Assembly: GCF_949987535.1 (NCBI RefSeq)
Contig: NC_080064.1
Span: forward strand, 43,543,937 to 43,607,936
Length of the DNA: 64,000 nt
DNA from: Balaenoptera acutorostrata
Taxonomy: Eukaryota > Chordata > Mammalia > Artiodactyla > Balaenopteridae
Direction: 5' to 3'
Each line of letters starts with the position of its first letter. Position 1 is the stretch's first letter. A program made the translations under genes and the position numbers. The notes under the pieces were generated by a model. The model ran no database searches, had not been told where the DNA came from, and saw only the letters and a program-made list of their open reading frames with translations. Below, one piece after another: positions 43,370-56,500 of this stretch.

Positions 43370-44650
43370 GCTGAATGACAGGAAGTAATCTGAGGTTGGG
43401 AAGGGGAAGAATATATTTTTTGCATCCCCTCTAGTAAGCAGCTCAGAGCTCATTTAAGATCCTGGAATGACTTAACCCAAGACTTTTAATTTTAAAAAAG
43501 ATACGGTCAGTAGCCTGACCCACTAGTATGTGAAAAAGAAAAGCTTTGGCTAATTGCCAAAACAACATGGTCAAACAGTGCTTTGTTGGGGGGGTCATGT
43601 AGTAGGTGTTTTTGTTTTTTATGAGTTTGCTTTTTTGAATGTTGACTCATGACCATGGAATTGGCAGGAAGGATGTGGGAAGAAAATTAGGTATTTTGCT
43701 TTGTTTTGCTGACCATTTTTCTTCTCAGCATTTATTCCAGTATAGCAGTGATTGCTAATTTTTAAGTGTATGGGCTTTTTGTTTTTTGTTTTTGCTAGTT
43801 TGTACTTTATCTGTAAGTAATGTTACAAGTTTTTTATGCTGTATTTTATTTTGTTTGGAAAGGTGTATCTGAGCAGCTTCAGCATTGCCAAATTTACTCT
43901 CTCAAGTCATTTTAGGGTTTGGTAGATAATTTTAAAATAATAATGCTGATGATTTTGCAAGCTAAAACAGTTATAAAATTTTTGAAACGTATTTATAACC
44001 TACACAGTTTCTGAATACTTTTTACATAAAGTTTCTGAATTTAAGTAAATAGATACTTTTAAAAATCAGACATCATGAATGTATAAAGTAAAAATTAAGA
44101 GTTCCTGCCTTAAATGCCCCTCTTTCTCAATCGCACTCCCTAGGAATAACATCTGCATCTCATGTGTTTTGTTTCATGTGTTTTATTTCAGGTGTGTGTG
44201 TGTGTGAATAAAATAACTTTTCAAAATGTAACTTCTTTATTGTTCATGTCTCTGTTTATCTAGAATAAGGTAAGCACTCAACCAGTATTACTTGACTTGA
44301 ATTCTGGTGTTTATTTTACTTTTGTAATTTGCTTTCTACATTCAGAGGCTGTAAACTCATATTTCATTTTAGATTTTTTTTTGAGTAATTTGCTGCATTC
44401 TGAAATCTCGAGGCAATCCTGTATGCCTTCCAGACTTTTATATCTCTGAAATGCTAGTTACAACCTTTATAGAGAGAGAGAACATATAACTTATTGTCCA
44501 AACTGGGGCACTTTGAGAGTGAAGGAGGCTGCTAATAATTTTGTTGATACAACAGACATAACTAGGGATATCCCAGACAAACTGGGGTAATGGTCACGCG
44601 GTTTACAAACTTCACGTTTTTGTTTGTTTTATTTACTTTTGGCAATAACT
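43370..44650. other. Intron sequence with no recognised element
   Basis: AT-rich DNA with a short GT tract near 44193-44206. No exon or clear repeat was recognised. Confidence 0.45.
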
Positions 44651-44665
44651 TTTCGTATGACTTTA

Positions 44666-45029
44666 ATATTTTTTTCTTTTTATTTATTTATTTATTATGT
44701 ATTTATTTTTGGCCACGTTGGGTCTTCGTTGCTGCACATGGGGCTTTCTCTAGTTGTGGTGAGTGGGGGCTACTTTGTTACAGTGCGTGGGCTTCTCATT
44801 GTGGTGGCTTCTCGTTGTGGAGCATGGGCTCTAGGCGCGCTGGCTTCAGTAGTTGTGGCACGTGGGCTCAGTAGTGTGGCTCACGGGCTCTAGAGCGCCG
44901 GCTTAGTAGTTGTGATGCACGGGCTTAGTTGCTCTGCGGCAGGTGGTATCCTCCCAGTCCAGGGCTCGAACCCCTGTCCCCTGCCTTGGCAGGTGGATTC
45001 TTAACCACTGCACCACCAGGGAAGCTCCA
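44666..45029 (-). mobile_element. CHR-type tRNA SINE
   Basis: Reverse SINE with a 10-bp target-site duplication TATGACTTTA at 44656-44665 and 45030-45039. It ends CTGCACCACCAGGGAAGCTC, with B box complement GGGCTCGAACCC. Open frames at 44590-44874 and 44624-44893 read through it and are not genes. Confidence 0.9.
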
Positions 45030-45039
45030 TATGACTTTA

Positions 45040-45825
45040 CTGAATAAATTGGGAGAGTCATTTGGAAAAACAAGCTGTCAGTGATTTAAATAGAGGAAAA
45101 CGGTACAAATCCCAAACCTTTCTTGTGCAGTTGTTTGAGTAGCCAAATCACTTTATGGAATCAGTATTAGTGTTTTGTTCTGTAAGTCAAAAGGTTACCT
45201 AACACTGTCAGTATTAGATGAAGAGAGATCATGAAGAGTAAGCAGTTGTGCTAAGAGTTATAATAAAGCTAAGGAATTTTGGCACTGGTGTCTGTACCTG
45301 ATTCCTGTTTGACAAAGCAGCTGTTTTCTGTCCCAAGTATATGAGCAATTCAGATTTGTTTTGTGTTGTTTTTTTTTTTTTAAGAGAAGCTATTTTTTTT
45401 GTAAATTTAAAGATAAAAACAATATTATTTTTCAAAGAACTAACGGATTTTCAAAAATCAGATTATTTTATGGAAAAAGGGGGCTTTCTTTATATTGTTT
45501 GACTCTTTGGTACCAAGGTAATAATTGAGTACAGTTTACCTTTTATGGTTCAGGCATAATACCTGATACTTTTCTGAACATCTTATAGGGAATTTTGTTT
45601 CTGATCTGTTTTGCAAGACTGTATTTTATCACTTGTTTGTCTGTGCCTCACACCTTTTTTATTACTATTTATTTTCTTGAGTTCATCAGCTTACTGTTTG
45701 TATTCCTTTTTTAAAGGAATGTTAAATACAGTCTAACTTACGCTTGTATCCTTTTCTTGATTATACTTCTCTATTAAAATTGCGTATGTTTTGTGTATTA
45801 CCTAGTTGTTAATTCATTTTGTTTT
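45040..45825. other. Intron sequence with no recognised element
   Basis: AT-rich intronic DNA containing poly-T (45367-45381). No exon or RNA gene was recognised. Confidence 0.45.
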
Positions 45826-45829
45826 TAAT

Positions 45830-46110
45830 CCATCAATATTCATTGAGGACCTTTTCTGTATGTTAGGCACTAGTTTAGGGCCTTGGATACAGTGGTGAAT
45901 CCTGGTTATTTTCAATTCCACATTGTGGAGAGGAAATAGAACACCCACTACTGTGTTACTTTATGCATATTCTTTCATCTATCCAACAACTTTGAGTGGT
46001 TTATTATTGTGTCCATCCCTGGATAAGGAAAAGGAGGTAGAGAAAGTAACTTGGCCAGATCATGTAAGTAATTGGTTAGGGACTTGCAGATTCAGGATTT
46101 AAACTTAGAT
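45830..46110. repeat. L2 3' end followed by a MIR fragment
   Basis: 45830-45900 (ATTCATTGAGGACCTTTTCT, GGATACAGTGGTGAATCC) is L2 in reverse. 45950-46110 (CATCTATCCAACAACTTTGA, GATAAGGAAAAGGAGGTAGA, CAGATTCAGGATTTAAACTT) is a MIR in forward orientation. Confidence 0.6.
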
Positions 46111-48975
46111 CAGTCTGACCTTAAAGCTGGTGTTCATTTTTGGTATACCAGGCTCCTTCAGGCATTTTTTAGACTAAATTTTAGTCTCTTATGCCATTAA
46201 TTCTTTTCAAATATCATTGTGACTTAATAGAGAAGTGTAATGGATTTGAAATCAAAGGGCTGGGTTGAAATCTCAATTTAAAAAAAACCCAGCTGGATGA
46301 TTTGGGAAAGCACTTATGAAATAGGGTTAAAATCTATCTAACTTACTATGTATGTTATAATAATGAAATAAGAAATAATATAAAGTATCTAGCAGAGGAC
46401 CTAATACTCTGGGAAAAAAATTACTATACTGTGCATCCGTGGTGAATCCATGGTGTTAGAACTGTTCATTTAAAACTGTGGAAAAAGGCCTTACCTTTTT
46501 TGGCATTCTTGGGGTACCTAAGCAGTTGTTGATAAGATAACTATAGCTACCATTTTGATAATAGAGACCCTATTTTGGAGCCTTAGATTATCAGGACATT
46601 GACTTAGATGGAAAATACCTTCCTGAAGTTACATCGGAGTAAAGAGTTTAATAATAGGCTCAATTTTATGGACGTTTTTGAATTGATAATCTTTACTCCA
46701 AATGAATTGGTAGTTGAGTGTTCTTTAGCATTAAAAATAGGGGAAATTCTTACTCTCAGAACTTCTCTATATCTCTAAATTCTGTTTTCCTTTAGCTGAA
46801 GTGAGTAAACCTCGGAGACAGCAGATTATATACGTTTCCAAATTTTCAGTAATCCAAGGAAATCACATGTTAGTATACCCCACATAAAATCATGGTCTTA
46901 CTAATATTTTTGGTTTCTTTAATATACTTTTTTCATCATTAAAGCAACTTTTGAGTCATTTGATAAGGAGACAAAATGGTGTCATTTCTCAAAAAACTTA
47001 ATTTGCTAAAAAATTTCTAAGGAACAGAAAAGCCATTGTTTGGCATAATGTTTATTTATCTGTTTATTTTTCAACTTGCCACTTGCTGCTCATGTACCTA
47101 CTTTTCCTCTGTATAGCTACAGATGTTTCTCTTATAATTCCTTTAATTAATTATTGATGTCAGACGCACAGCATAGTAACTTTCTATTCTCTCTTTTCCT
47201 TACCTTTATGGAAGATCAGTACCACACTTGCTTTTTTCCAGTCTTCTGGTATCTCTCCAGTTCTTGAATTTTCAAAAATAATTGTAAGTGATTGAATTGT
47301 AAGTATGCCCTATACTTCTTTCATTGGATGAAAGCATATCTGTGATGCATGTCATCTCAAATTGCTAATTGTGAACATAAACTTTCCAAATACTCTTGTA
47401 TTTAATCAAAACAACATTTCTGCAGAGTTTTTATTATTTTATTTATAGGGTGTGTATTTTGCTAATTTTAAAAAATCATCTACTTTTGTCTGGATTTATG
47501 CCATTTATTTTTCATTAGGAGTCTTGTTTTCTTTGGTGTTTTTCCTTTGTTAAATTTTTAAGCTGTTATTCCCTTTTACAGTTCTACTACTGATAACTTA
47601 TTTTGTTTTCTTGTTCTGAACTTTTCTATGAGACTTACGTGGAATAATTTCTGTATTTCTCTCTTCACAATGTATTTTTATTATATACTATTTTGTCCTG
47701 TATAGGAGAAAGCACTGAGTGTAGGGTACTTAGTCCTTTAAGTTTTTGCTGTGAAATAAGATTTGATATGAAAATAATTACTCATTTGTGAATTTCTTTT
47801 TACAGTGTTATTCAGCCATAGCCCTTCCTGTTCTGCATTTTTCTTCTCAGTTCCTTAAATTACTCATAACTTTCTTATTTCCTGATTCTGACCTCAAGAA
47901 GACCTTAAACCACCTTTTCCCACCTTAACCTCCACTATTCATTACTCTTCCTCTGTCAGCAGGAATTACTTTGAAAGCTTTTACTCCTTGCCTCAAAAAT
48001 TGCCTCTTGTACTGTTTTACTAAGAGTGTCTCTCCCAAGTAGCTACATATGAAGTATAATTCATATGTACTTCAGAAAGTATTAAAGACATCCCTTTTAA
48101 TACTCTTCTTTTTAATGGCGGTAAAGTATTCAGTTATGTGTATGTATAAAGTATAAATAGCGTTTAATGTCCCGATTAAAGTATTGATAGAAATTCATTT
48201 AATTTTGCTGACATTTGTTAGCTTTGAAGTACCTTCTGAGAAAAGTGATGCTGTTCAATGTAAGTATTAGAAAGATAGTAGGAAGTACTTACATACAGTT
48301 TTGAGGCAGTTTAATATTCTTCTATCATTCTAGCTATTATTTTTGAAATTCCCCTTACATTGGGCCAGATGTCTGTCTCTATATATACGTATACATATAT
48401 ATATTTAATCTGGATACATAGGTCTTGATTGATACAGAATTATGTGTTACTCTTGACTTCATATACATACTTTAGCTTTCTTTAGCAAATTACTCTTGCA
48501 AACTGAGACTTTTGTTTTTTAGCATACTCACCACATAAGTGGGGTTTTTTTCTTTACATTTCTAATTTTATGGTTTAATTTCTATTGAGTTTCTTCTAGT
48601 TTAACTTTTTTTACATCACAGACTATTTTGTCTCTATTTCTCTATAATAGTGATGTTTAATTTAAACTTTAAATGAATTCATACAGAAATCATCAAGTTA
48701 GAACTATGGATCATCAATATAGTAAACAAGGGAGCAGCAATCTCTTTGGTCCCGATTGCCAAAAATGCAACATAACCACTTCAGTTGCTACTGCAGGACA
48801 AAAGAGAAGGAAAGAAAGGGAGTGAGGGAGTAGAAAAATAGAAGGAGAAAGAGAACAGAAAGGCAGGGGAAATATAGGGAGACGTGGTCATGGAGAAGAG
48901 TGGTATCATGGCATAAGCAGTTGCCAGAAGCTACAATCAGTGCAACACACGTTCACTCAACAATGAGCTAGCCTG
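46111..48975. other. Intron sequence with no recognised element
   Basis: About 2.9 kb of AT-rich DNA with few recognisable repeats, a TATATACGTATACATATATA stretch near 48380 and a purine-rich segment at 48790-48880. No OSBPL9-like exon, RNA gene or long open frame was recognised. Confidence 0.5.
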
Positions 48976-48979
48976 GAGT

Positions 48980-49125
48980 CGAGGTGCGGGGGTATAGTGC
49001 TGAATGAATGGCAGTTCCTGCCCTCGTGGAATTTATAATCCTTCAGAGAAGTCAATCAATTAAATATTTAATTATGATAAAATGTGATAAGTGTTAGATA
49101 AAAAGGCAAGTACAGAGTAGTAGAA
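48980..49125 (-). repeat. L2 LINE 3' end
   Basis: GGTATAGTGCTGAATGAATG, CCTGCCCTCGTGGAATTTAT and AATGTGATAAGTGTTAGATA follow L2 read in reverse. Confidence 0.7.
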
Positions 49126-52100
49126 TGTACATCTGCTTGACTCCCAACCAGCTTATTCTCAAGAGCTAAGTGTCACCCTAAGAAGTATGAAGTCACACTG
49201 TTTTAAAGGGTCTGCCTGTTCTGAGTTCTTTTCAAAGGAAGACAAACCACTCAACATGGTAGAGGACTATATTCTATTTTTATGACCTGGTTTGAAACAA
49301 AATTCCATTAAAAAGGATATGAATAAGTATAGTGCCTTATATCTTAAATGTTTAATGGAAAGAGGAATAGTTATGACTTTAAAGGGATTTTGTGAAATAG
49401 TTTATGTTAGGAGGTACTGAGTTCCTTTTCTCTTGAGATACTCAGGCAAAGGCTAGATGACTTTCAAGGACATTATAAAAGTAACTTACATGAGTGGGAG
49501 GCTGGACTAGGTGGCCTTGATTCTGTGTACTGAGTCACAATATGTAGTGAAAACTTATATTTTCTTCTAGTGTATTATTCTTATAAGACTTGAGAAAACA
49601 GTTTAATTACTGTCAGTTGCTTGTCCACGGTAATAATAAATGCGCACATGTTATTTTATTGATTTAAGATGGGGAAACTATATATGTAGATTTTATTTTA
49701 AAGTATACCAAAGATTTATGGATTACTGTGCAAGGGAGTTTTAGGCCAGTTCTGGGACTTTAAGCTAATAACTGTTGTTACAAACCTCCCATTATACATT
49801 ACATAAAGAAAAATGGATTGTTGAGTAGTAGATCTTTGACTTGGATGTTACAATGTGTGGTGTTTTAAGGGTAAAGTACCATTGTAGAAGATGATATCTA
49901 GGGGGAGGCAGGTCTGACAAAAGAGCCAAGGATGAGGTTCACATGATTATAGCAACATCAAAGAGTTGTTTTTTAAGACTTAATTTAGACTTAATTTCAG
50001 ATCTCAGTAATATAAATCTAATTTTTTCCATTTATTTATTGGGGGATTTTTAATCAGATATAGTGACTTGTTCAGAAGGATATATTAATTAGATTTCTAT
50101 AGTGGTAGTTCTAAATGGATTCAGAAGAGGGAAAATTCTTGAAGATCACTTTTTCTCATTTAGATCCCTCACCTTTATACTCATTTATGAATATGCCATT
50201 GACCTTTTTAGTATTTAGCAAGAACAATGTATTTAGCTGATTTTAACTGGGTTTTATAGTTAAATTATTGATAGTTATGTTATATTGCCCTGTGAAACAA
50301 AACAAAACGAAAATCCAAGCAGTCCTTCCAATTTTCCTGTGGTACAGTAACATTGAAAAGAAATCACTCCCTACTTTCTTAGTACAGTACTGTGGTATCT
50401 CTGGAATGTGATGGATTTATCCTTTCTTTTCCATGTCTTTTATTATCATACTCTACATAGTAAATGTTTCTAAAAGGATGTCTTTGGGGTTATCTTTCAG
50501 AATGAAGATGTTTAACTACAATTTTATAAATATATCTGGAGTTTACATATATTGCTTATTATGATTTTTCTTTCTTAAACTTTGTTTTTACATGACGTCT
50601 CTCATTGGAAAGGGGATTTTCAATACTCATTTCAAGCAGTTTCTCAACATGTATGTAAAAAAAAAAAAGGCAGTTTTTTGCCTTTGAATTTGAAAAAGAA
50701 AATTCATTACAAGATTAATTGTGGACTTAGGTTTTTAATGCTTTGATTAAGAATTTGAATTTTAGTTTGGGAAGAACAGCAATAGTATTAGTAGTAATTG
50801 ACAGTGTTAGTAATTATAGTCTTTAGTAGAGGTCGTAGCTGCCACACTAATAATAGTAGGAGGAGGATGCCTGTATTTGGCAGGTAAGAAAATAGTTTAG
50901 AGAGAGGCAATATCTTGTTAGTGGCTGAGCTGCAATTAGAAACCAGGTTGGCCAACCCATTGTTTTTTCCATAATGCTATACTGTCTCAATCTGATGTTT
51001 GAGATCATGGCTGTGAAAGTGCTTTAATAGTGATAAAGTGTTAGGCAAAGATGAGGTGTTGGTTTAATATAAAATGAACTCTGGCCTCAGTTGACTAAAA
51101 TGGGGAATGTGAAATGATCAGCATGTTTTGGCAAAAGGCAGGAGAGATAAAACAATTGAAAGTCAAGTATGGTATGTTGAAGCACTATATTTCACCCATT
51201 TAGTACAGAGTTTTGTGGTTGGGTTGTGATTGTGACATTAGTGGTTCCCGACCCTTATTTCCCTGTTTAACTCCATGACTTCTGGGCATGCAGATATGGC
51301 AAGATGGTAGCCTTGTTCAATCTCAGACTATTTTGTCTTTTATACTCAAGATTGATATATTTTTCAGATAAAGATGATTAAGAACTCAAAGCTTTCTTTG
51401 GAATAAAGTTAAAACATAGGAATCCCGTGCTCTTGGAACTTAAAATTTTTAGCGTACAAAAAGTAGGACATGCAAATGCTGGACTGTTAAACTGAGAAAT
51501 AAGTGGGCCCTCTAAATAAATAAACATTTACGAGGTGTCCAGAGTGTAGTGTTCATGCCAAGGGTGAAAATGAGTAGGGAACTTAAGACAGAAGTGTTGT
51601 CACTTTCACTTAGGGAGGACGCTCTTAGATGAGGTGAGAATTTTGAGTTTTCTTCTTTTTTTTTTTAAATAAGGGAAGAGGAGGAAAACATCAGAGCTAA
51701 TGGGGTAGTTTAGGGAATAGGAGAACTAAATAGTGGGAATATGAATTTGAGATTAAGGGACTGGAGGATTGAACTGAACAAAAAGTAGGGGGGAAATAGG
51801 AGGTAATCTAGGTTGTTTTGTATATGTTCCTTTAGCTAAATTACTGTTGCTTTGGAGCCCATTATGGGGCTTTTGGGAGAGAAGAAAATGATTCTGAAAA
51901 AGCAGGGTAAATTCTAATTTGAACAGCAGCACATGTAATTGATGAACAGGGAACAGTGCTAGAAGTTCTTGAAGGAGATTGATGTACCACTATTCTTAGA
52001 GAATTTAGATAATTTAAATAGACCTATTATTTATGTAAAAGTTCTATTTTTAATTTAGAAAAATGAGATGTCATGTATGAAGGGTGAAGTATCTTTTGTA

Positions 52101-52140
52101 CTATTAGACATTGCTGGGATTTATTGCAATTTTTTTCCCT
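49126..52140. other. Intron sequence, one MIR-like piece
   Basis: AT-rich DNA up to the OSBPL9 acceptor. 50850-50985 (GGAGGATGCCTGTATTTGGC, GGCTGAGCTGCAATTAGAAA, CCATAATGCTATACTGTCTC) looks like a degraded MIR in forward orientation. The last 20 bases are a pyrimidine-rich tract ending TTTTTTTCCCTCTAG, the splice acceptor. Confidence 0.5.
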
Positions 52141-52144
52141 CTAG

Positions 52145-52240
52145 GGTTTGGATTCAGGATTTGTTCCTAGTGTCCAAGACTTTGATAAGAAACTTACAGA
52201 GGCTGATGCTTACCTACAAATCTTGATAGAACAGTTAAAG
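52145..52240 (+). CDS. OSBPL9: OSBPL9 exon, linker start
   Basis: A 96-bp exon with acceptor TTCCCTCTAG and donor GTATGG. It encodes 32 residues beginning [20 protein letters not shown] and ending in IEQLK, in phase 0 at both ends. The sequence from about residue 10 is strongly helical with spaced hydrophobics ([18 protein letters not shown]), fitting the coiled-coil-like linker that follows the PH domain of ORP9. It can be joined either to the PH exon at 26689-26765 or to the candidate first exon at 36340-36366 without shifting the frame, so it is probably the first exon shared by long and short forms. Confidence 0.95.
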
Positions 52241-52923
52241 GTATGGCATTCGATTATATATTGACTTTATATAAAGTAGTAAATGTTACTGAGCTGGATT
52301 TTGAGTAAAAATAGTTACTTGATGTTACTTTACAACCCTTACTGGTTTTTCAGTAGTTTTTAAAGCTAACCTAAACATAATCAGAAGAAAATAAGACAAG
52401 ATTAGATTCATATTTTGTTTAAAAGTTGTGTGAAACTGGTAAATTTTAAGTGGCTCGATTTCTAAGGCCATTTTTCATTTTGGGGGAGTTGGGGGATTGG
52501 GAGAGTTTACTTCTCTACTTCCTTTATCATTATTAAAATTGTCTCCTTCAACTCCCACTTTAAAATTAATTACAAGCAAAGCTCCTGGAAAGAACAAGGA
52601 ATGTTGATAAACTTGGATGACAAGGCAGAAAAAACTTAGGTTTGAACTGATATTTTAAGTTCTTAAAGTCATATGTTTTCTTTTGCGTGTAATTCTACCA
52701 GAGTAATTGATCTTGACTGTTTAAAATAGTTCAATAGAATCTGACTTGATAACAATGCCTTGAAAAAATGTGTGTTATCTTGTATTTTAGTAAACATTAA
52801 TTATACATTTAATGCATGTATAAACCATCCCTGGCAGAAATATGTTTGCTTTTCTTTGCTTAGTAAATGTGTACTATGTAGTACAGGCTTGACGCTATAA
52901 TCATTTTTTTCTTAATCCTGTAG

Positions 52924-52971
52924 CTTTTTGATGACAAACTTCAAAACTGCAAAGATGATGAACAGAGAAAG
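52924..52971 (+). CDS. OSBPL9: OSBPL9 exon, linker (48 bp)
   Basis: A 48-bp exon between acceptor CTTAATCCTGTAG and donor GTAACT, encoding LFDDKLQNCKDDEQRK in phase 0. It continues the charged helical linker of ORP9. The preceding intron is 683 bp and the next is 991 bp. As I recall the human protein, the second acidic residue after NCK differs conservatively (E there, D here). Confidence 0.93.
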
Positions 52972-53962
52972 GTAACTTCTATAATCATGATTTTGACTTT
53001 AAAATTTTTGAAACCAAGAGCCTTTTGGAGAAGTAATAGAAGGACCTCGGTGTTTTGACTACTATAATAGTACTGTTGACCTATTATGATAGTATGTCAT
53101 ATAGATTTCAAGTGGAGTTTTCTGGTGAATTTCTGGTATGGTTTCATAATTGAACAAAAGAGTAACACAGAAAATTTTATTATGATACCCTTTTTGTAAG
53201 TACCACCTTTAGGAATAAGTTCTTTCTCTTCAAGTATCATATGTTGAAGATTGAAAGTTATTAAATTTACATGTGGTCACTTCAGATATTAATAAAGCAA
53301 CCAGCAAAATTTTCAAAATAAACCAGAAGCCACACATGAGGGAACAAAATGAATGTTGCTTTAATTATAGTTCCTCCCTTTGGGTTTCTGACAACTACTT
53401 TGTAGTTTGAATATTGTTTTCTTTTTTTCAATTAACATTTTTCTTCTCCTTGACTAGATTTCCTGATGCAGCATCATTTTATTTTTTTGCATTTCTGTTA
53501 ACCATAGCCTTGCATTTGTCTTTTACACTTGGTAATAGTAGTAACTCATGTTTAGCTCACCTTCTTAGTTTTGGAATTTAGTCTCATGTCATTTTTTAAA
53601 CAACTTTGCAAAATTTAAGGTGATTCTAAAATAAGCATTTTAAAATCACATAGTGAATCCTATAGAAAAAACAAAAATTGTTTTCAGGTAAGGGATAAGA
53701 ATGTTTTATATTAGTCTTACAAATCTTGAATTGAATCACATGAATTTTATTTGAGGATATAATCCATAAAATGTCTGAATTTTTTATTTAAATGTTTGAT
53801 TTAAATTAAAAAGTTTAACCAAAAGCACTCCCCAACCTGCCTGAACTGATTTAGAGTAATGAGTACATTTTGGTAAAATTCTTTAAATGACCAACCAGTA
53901 AAAAACAACGATACCTCTTTGTGTTTCTGATAATTTCTGTTTAAATTTATTATTTTTCACAG

Positions 53963-53992
53963 AAAATTGAAACTCTCAAAGAGACAACAAAT
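53963..53992 (+). CDS. OSBPL9: OSBPL9 micro-exon (30 bp)
   Basis: Only ten codons, KIETLKETTN, between acceptor TATTTTTCACAG and a strong donor GTAAGT. It is phase 0 at both ends. The reading continues the helical linker from the exon at 52924 into the exon at 54805. Exons this short usually need help from intronic splicing signals, and skipping it would not shift the frame. Confidence 0.92.
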
Positions 53993-54804
53993 GTAAGTTA
54001 TATGTTTGATAAACTCTGGCTTTGCATTAGAAAGTGCCTTAAAATGTTTCTATTTTAAGTTGCTACTATTAATAAGAGCAATTGAGTTTTTAATTTTTAT
54101 GAATTTTTACAAAGGTGTTTAAGAATTGTATTATCTCCTATCTTAAAGGACTTTAAGTGAATAGAATAATCCCTTTAATTGAATTGACTTCGTGTGCCAT
54201 TTTATCTGTTTCTGGTCTTGTCTGTTTGAGACCCTTGGATAAAAGGTTTCATCCATGCACAATGTATATTCTCTTTTTTATAATTAAATATATAGTGATT
54301 TGAGTTTTCTGATGTACTGGCCTTCTGACATTATATAATGGGTTTCTAATAAGATTTGTATTTTGATAAAAGCATTTTAAAAACAGACATGGTAGTATTC
54401 CAGGTTCACCAATATTTTGATAGGATCCTTTACTCTCCATAATTCCATGAAAGTCTTGAATAGACGTTTTAGGAATTTACATTGGGATTGCCTGCTGATG
54501 ACCTAAGAATTTGGAAGTTAATCAAATTCGCATCACTTTATGTTTGAACTGTTGAAAGACCCTTTAGATGTTATTCAGTATAAATTAACAATTTTTTGGT
54601 ATTTCCAAACAATTCATAGAATTGCTAATGATAATTTCATTTGACACTATCAGCATGTTAGAACCCACTGGAAATCCAGAGAGGGTATTTTTTATGTAGA
54701 ATAGACTTAAACCCTGTATATTTGAACTGACTTTTATATTTTAAGTTTTAGCATTGTATGGCCATTTGGGGGAAGATCCTAAAATCAGTGTTTTGTTTTT
54801 ATAG

Positions 54805-54855
54805 AGCATGGTAGAATCAATTAAACACTGCATTGTGTTGCTGCAGATCGCTAAA
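54805..54855 (+). CDS. OSBPL9: OSBPL9 exon, linker end (51 bp)
   Basis: A 51-bp exon with acceptor TTTTGTTTTTATAG and donor GTAAGT, encoding SMVESIKHCIVLLQIAK in phase 0. It closes the amphipathic helical stretch that starts at 52145. The next OSBPL9 exon, which should begin the serine/proline-rich region before the FFAT motif, was not found in the remaining 9.1 kb and must lie downstream of the window. Confidence 0.93.
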
Positions 54856-55469
54856 GTAAGTAAATTTTATTTTTGATTACTTTCATTTAATGGGATTTTA
54901 ATATATGGCATTTTTCTCTAATAGCCAGAATACTCAGTTCTGAAATATATTACCTTTCTACAGTAAATTTAAGTTATAGTTTGGCGTTACTGGTACTATT
55001 GAAAAACCATTGTGTTTGGATGTTACCTTGCCAGCCTGTGCTTGTTTTTGATAAGGTCATTTGTGATGGTGGCTGGGAAGGAGGGGAGCACATTTGAATG
55101 ACTCACCCTTTCCATTGTCACTGCTTGAAATAGGGACATATTTTGCAAAACCTTTCACAAAAAAGTTTTTCTTAGGAAAAAAGGAATTTAAACTTTAGCA
55201 GAGTTGTTTTTTTCATCCATAATGAAGAGTACAATAGAGGTGTGGTTTTTTAAATTGTTTTTTACATATTTTTTCTAGTACTGAACTGTTGGGTTGGCCA
55301 AAAGTTTCGTTCATTTTTTTCCGTAAGATGGCTCTAGTAGCACTTAATTGTCTTTAACTTCATTCAAAACAATTTTGTTAGATTGATGAAACAGCTGTCA
55401 TATTAGCGTGCATTTAAAAAAAGACTCATCAAAATTGGTGCATTTTTTGTAGCCATTTTAATATTAAAG

Positions 55470-56499
55470 ATGGAAGAAATAAAGCAACATTTTCACCATA
55501 CTGTGCTTTATTATTTCAAGAAAGGTAAAAACACTGCCAAAATGCAAAAAAAGATCTGTGCAGTGTATGGAGAAGGTGCTGTGACTGATCAAACGTGTGT
55601 GTCAAAAGTGGTTTGCAAAGTTTCGTGCTAGAGGTTTCTTGCTGGATGATGCTCCACAGTCGGGTAGACCAGTTGAAGTTGATAGCGATCAAATTGAGAC
55701 ATTAATTGAGAACACTCAATGTTATACCACGTGGGAGAAAGCCGACATACTCAAAGTGTCCAAATCAAGCAGTGAAAATCACTTGCACCAGCTTGGTTAT
55801 GTTAATCGCGTTGACATTTGGGTTCCACATAAGTTAAGCGAAGAAAACCTTCTTGACCATATTTCCGCATGCGATTCTCTACTTAAACGTAATGAAAACG
55901 TTCTGTTTTTAAAACAAATTGTGACCGGCGATGAAAAGTGGATACTGTACAATAATGTACAGAGATCATGGGGCAAGCGAAATGAACTACCACCAACCAC
56001 ACCAAAGGCCAGTCTTCATCCAGAGAAGGTGATATTGTGTATATGGTGGGATTGGAAGGGAGTCCTCTATTATGAGCTCCTTCCGGAAAACCAAACGATT
56101 CATTCCAACAAGTACTGCTCCCAGTTAGACCAACTGAAAGCAGCACTTGATGAAAAGTGTCCAGAATTAGTCAACAGAAAACACATAATCTTCCATCAGG
56201 ATAACGCCAGACTGCATGTTGTTTCTTTGATGACCAGGCAAAAACTGTTACAGCTTGGCTGGGAAGTTCTGATTGATCCGCCATATTCACCAGACATTGC
56301 ACCTGCGGATTTCCATTTATTTCGGTCCTTCCAAAATTCTCTTAATGGAAAAAATTTCAATTCCCTGGAAGACTGTAAAAGGCACCTGGAACAGTTCTTT
56401 GCTCAAAAAGATAAAAAGTTTTGGGAAGATGGAATTACGCAGTTGCCTGAAAAATGGCAGAAGGTAGTGGAAAAAAACGGTGAATATGTTGTTCAATAA
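55470..56499 (+). pseudogene. Mariner transposase, one frameshift
   Basis: The transposase cuts the element out and inserts it at TA sites. The start codon is at 55470 (MEEIKQHFHHT). Reading breaks near a GTGTGTGT run at about 55594-55602, where the N-terminal frame runs on to a stop at about 55629. The rest, 55597-56499, is open for 300 codons. Visible parts are the DNA-binding domain with the SGRP motif, the linker motif WVPHKL, and the catalytic aspartates in GDEKW (55930), HQDNA (56200) and APADF (56308). All three acidic residues remain, but 35 instead of the usual 34 residues separate the second and third because of a doubled GTT at 56218-56223. Total coding length of about 343 codons matches a full mariner transposase. 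The copy is probably inactive. Confidence 0.93.
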
Positions 56500-56500
56500 A
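56495..56500 (+). promoter_or_regulatory. AATAAA polyadenylation hexamer at the transposase stop
   Basis: The hexamer overlaps the transposase stop codon and lies in the sense direction of OSBPL9. It is followed within 25 bases by GTTCTTGGTG. It could act as a weak intronic poly(A) site for OSBPL9 transcripts, but no data show use. Confidence 0.3.
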
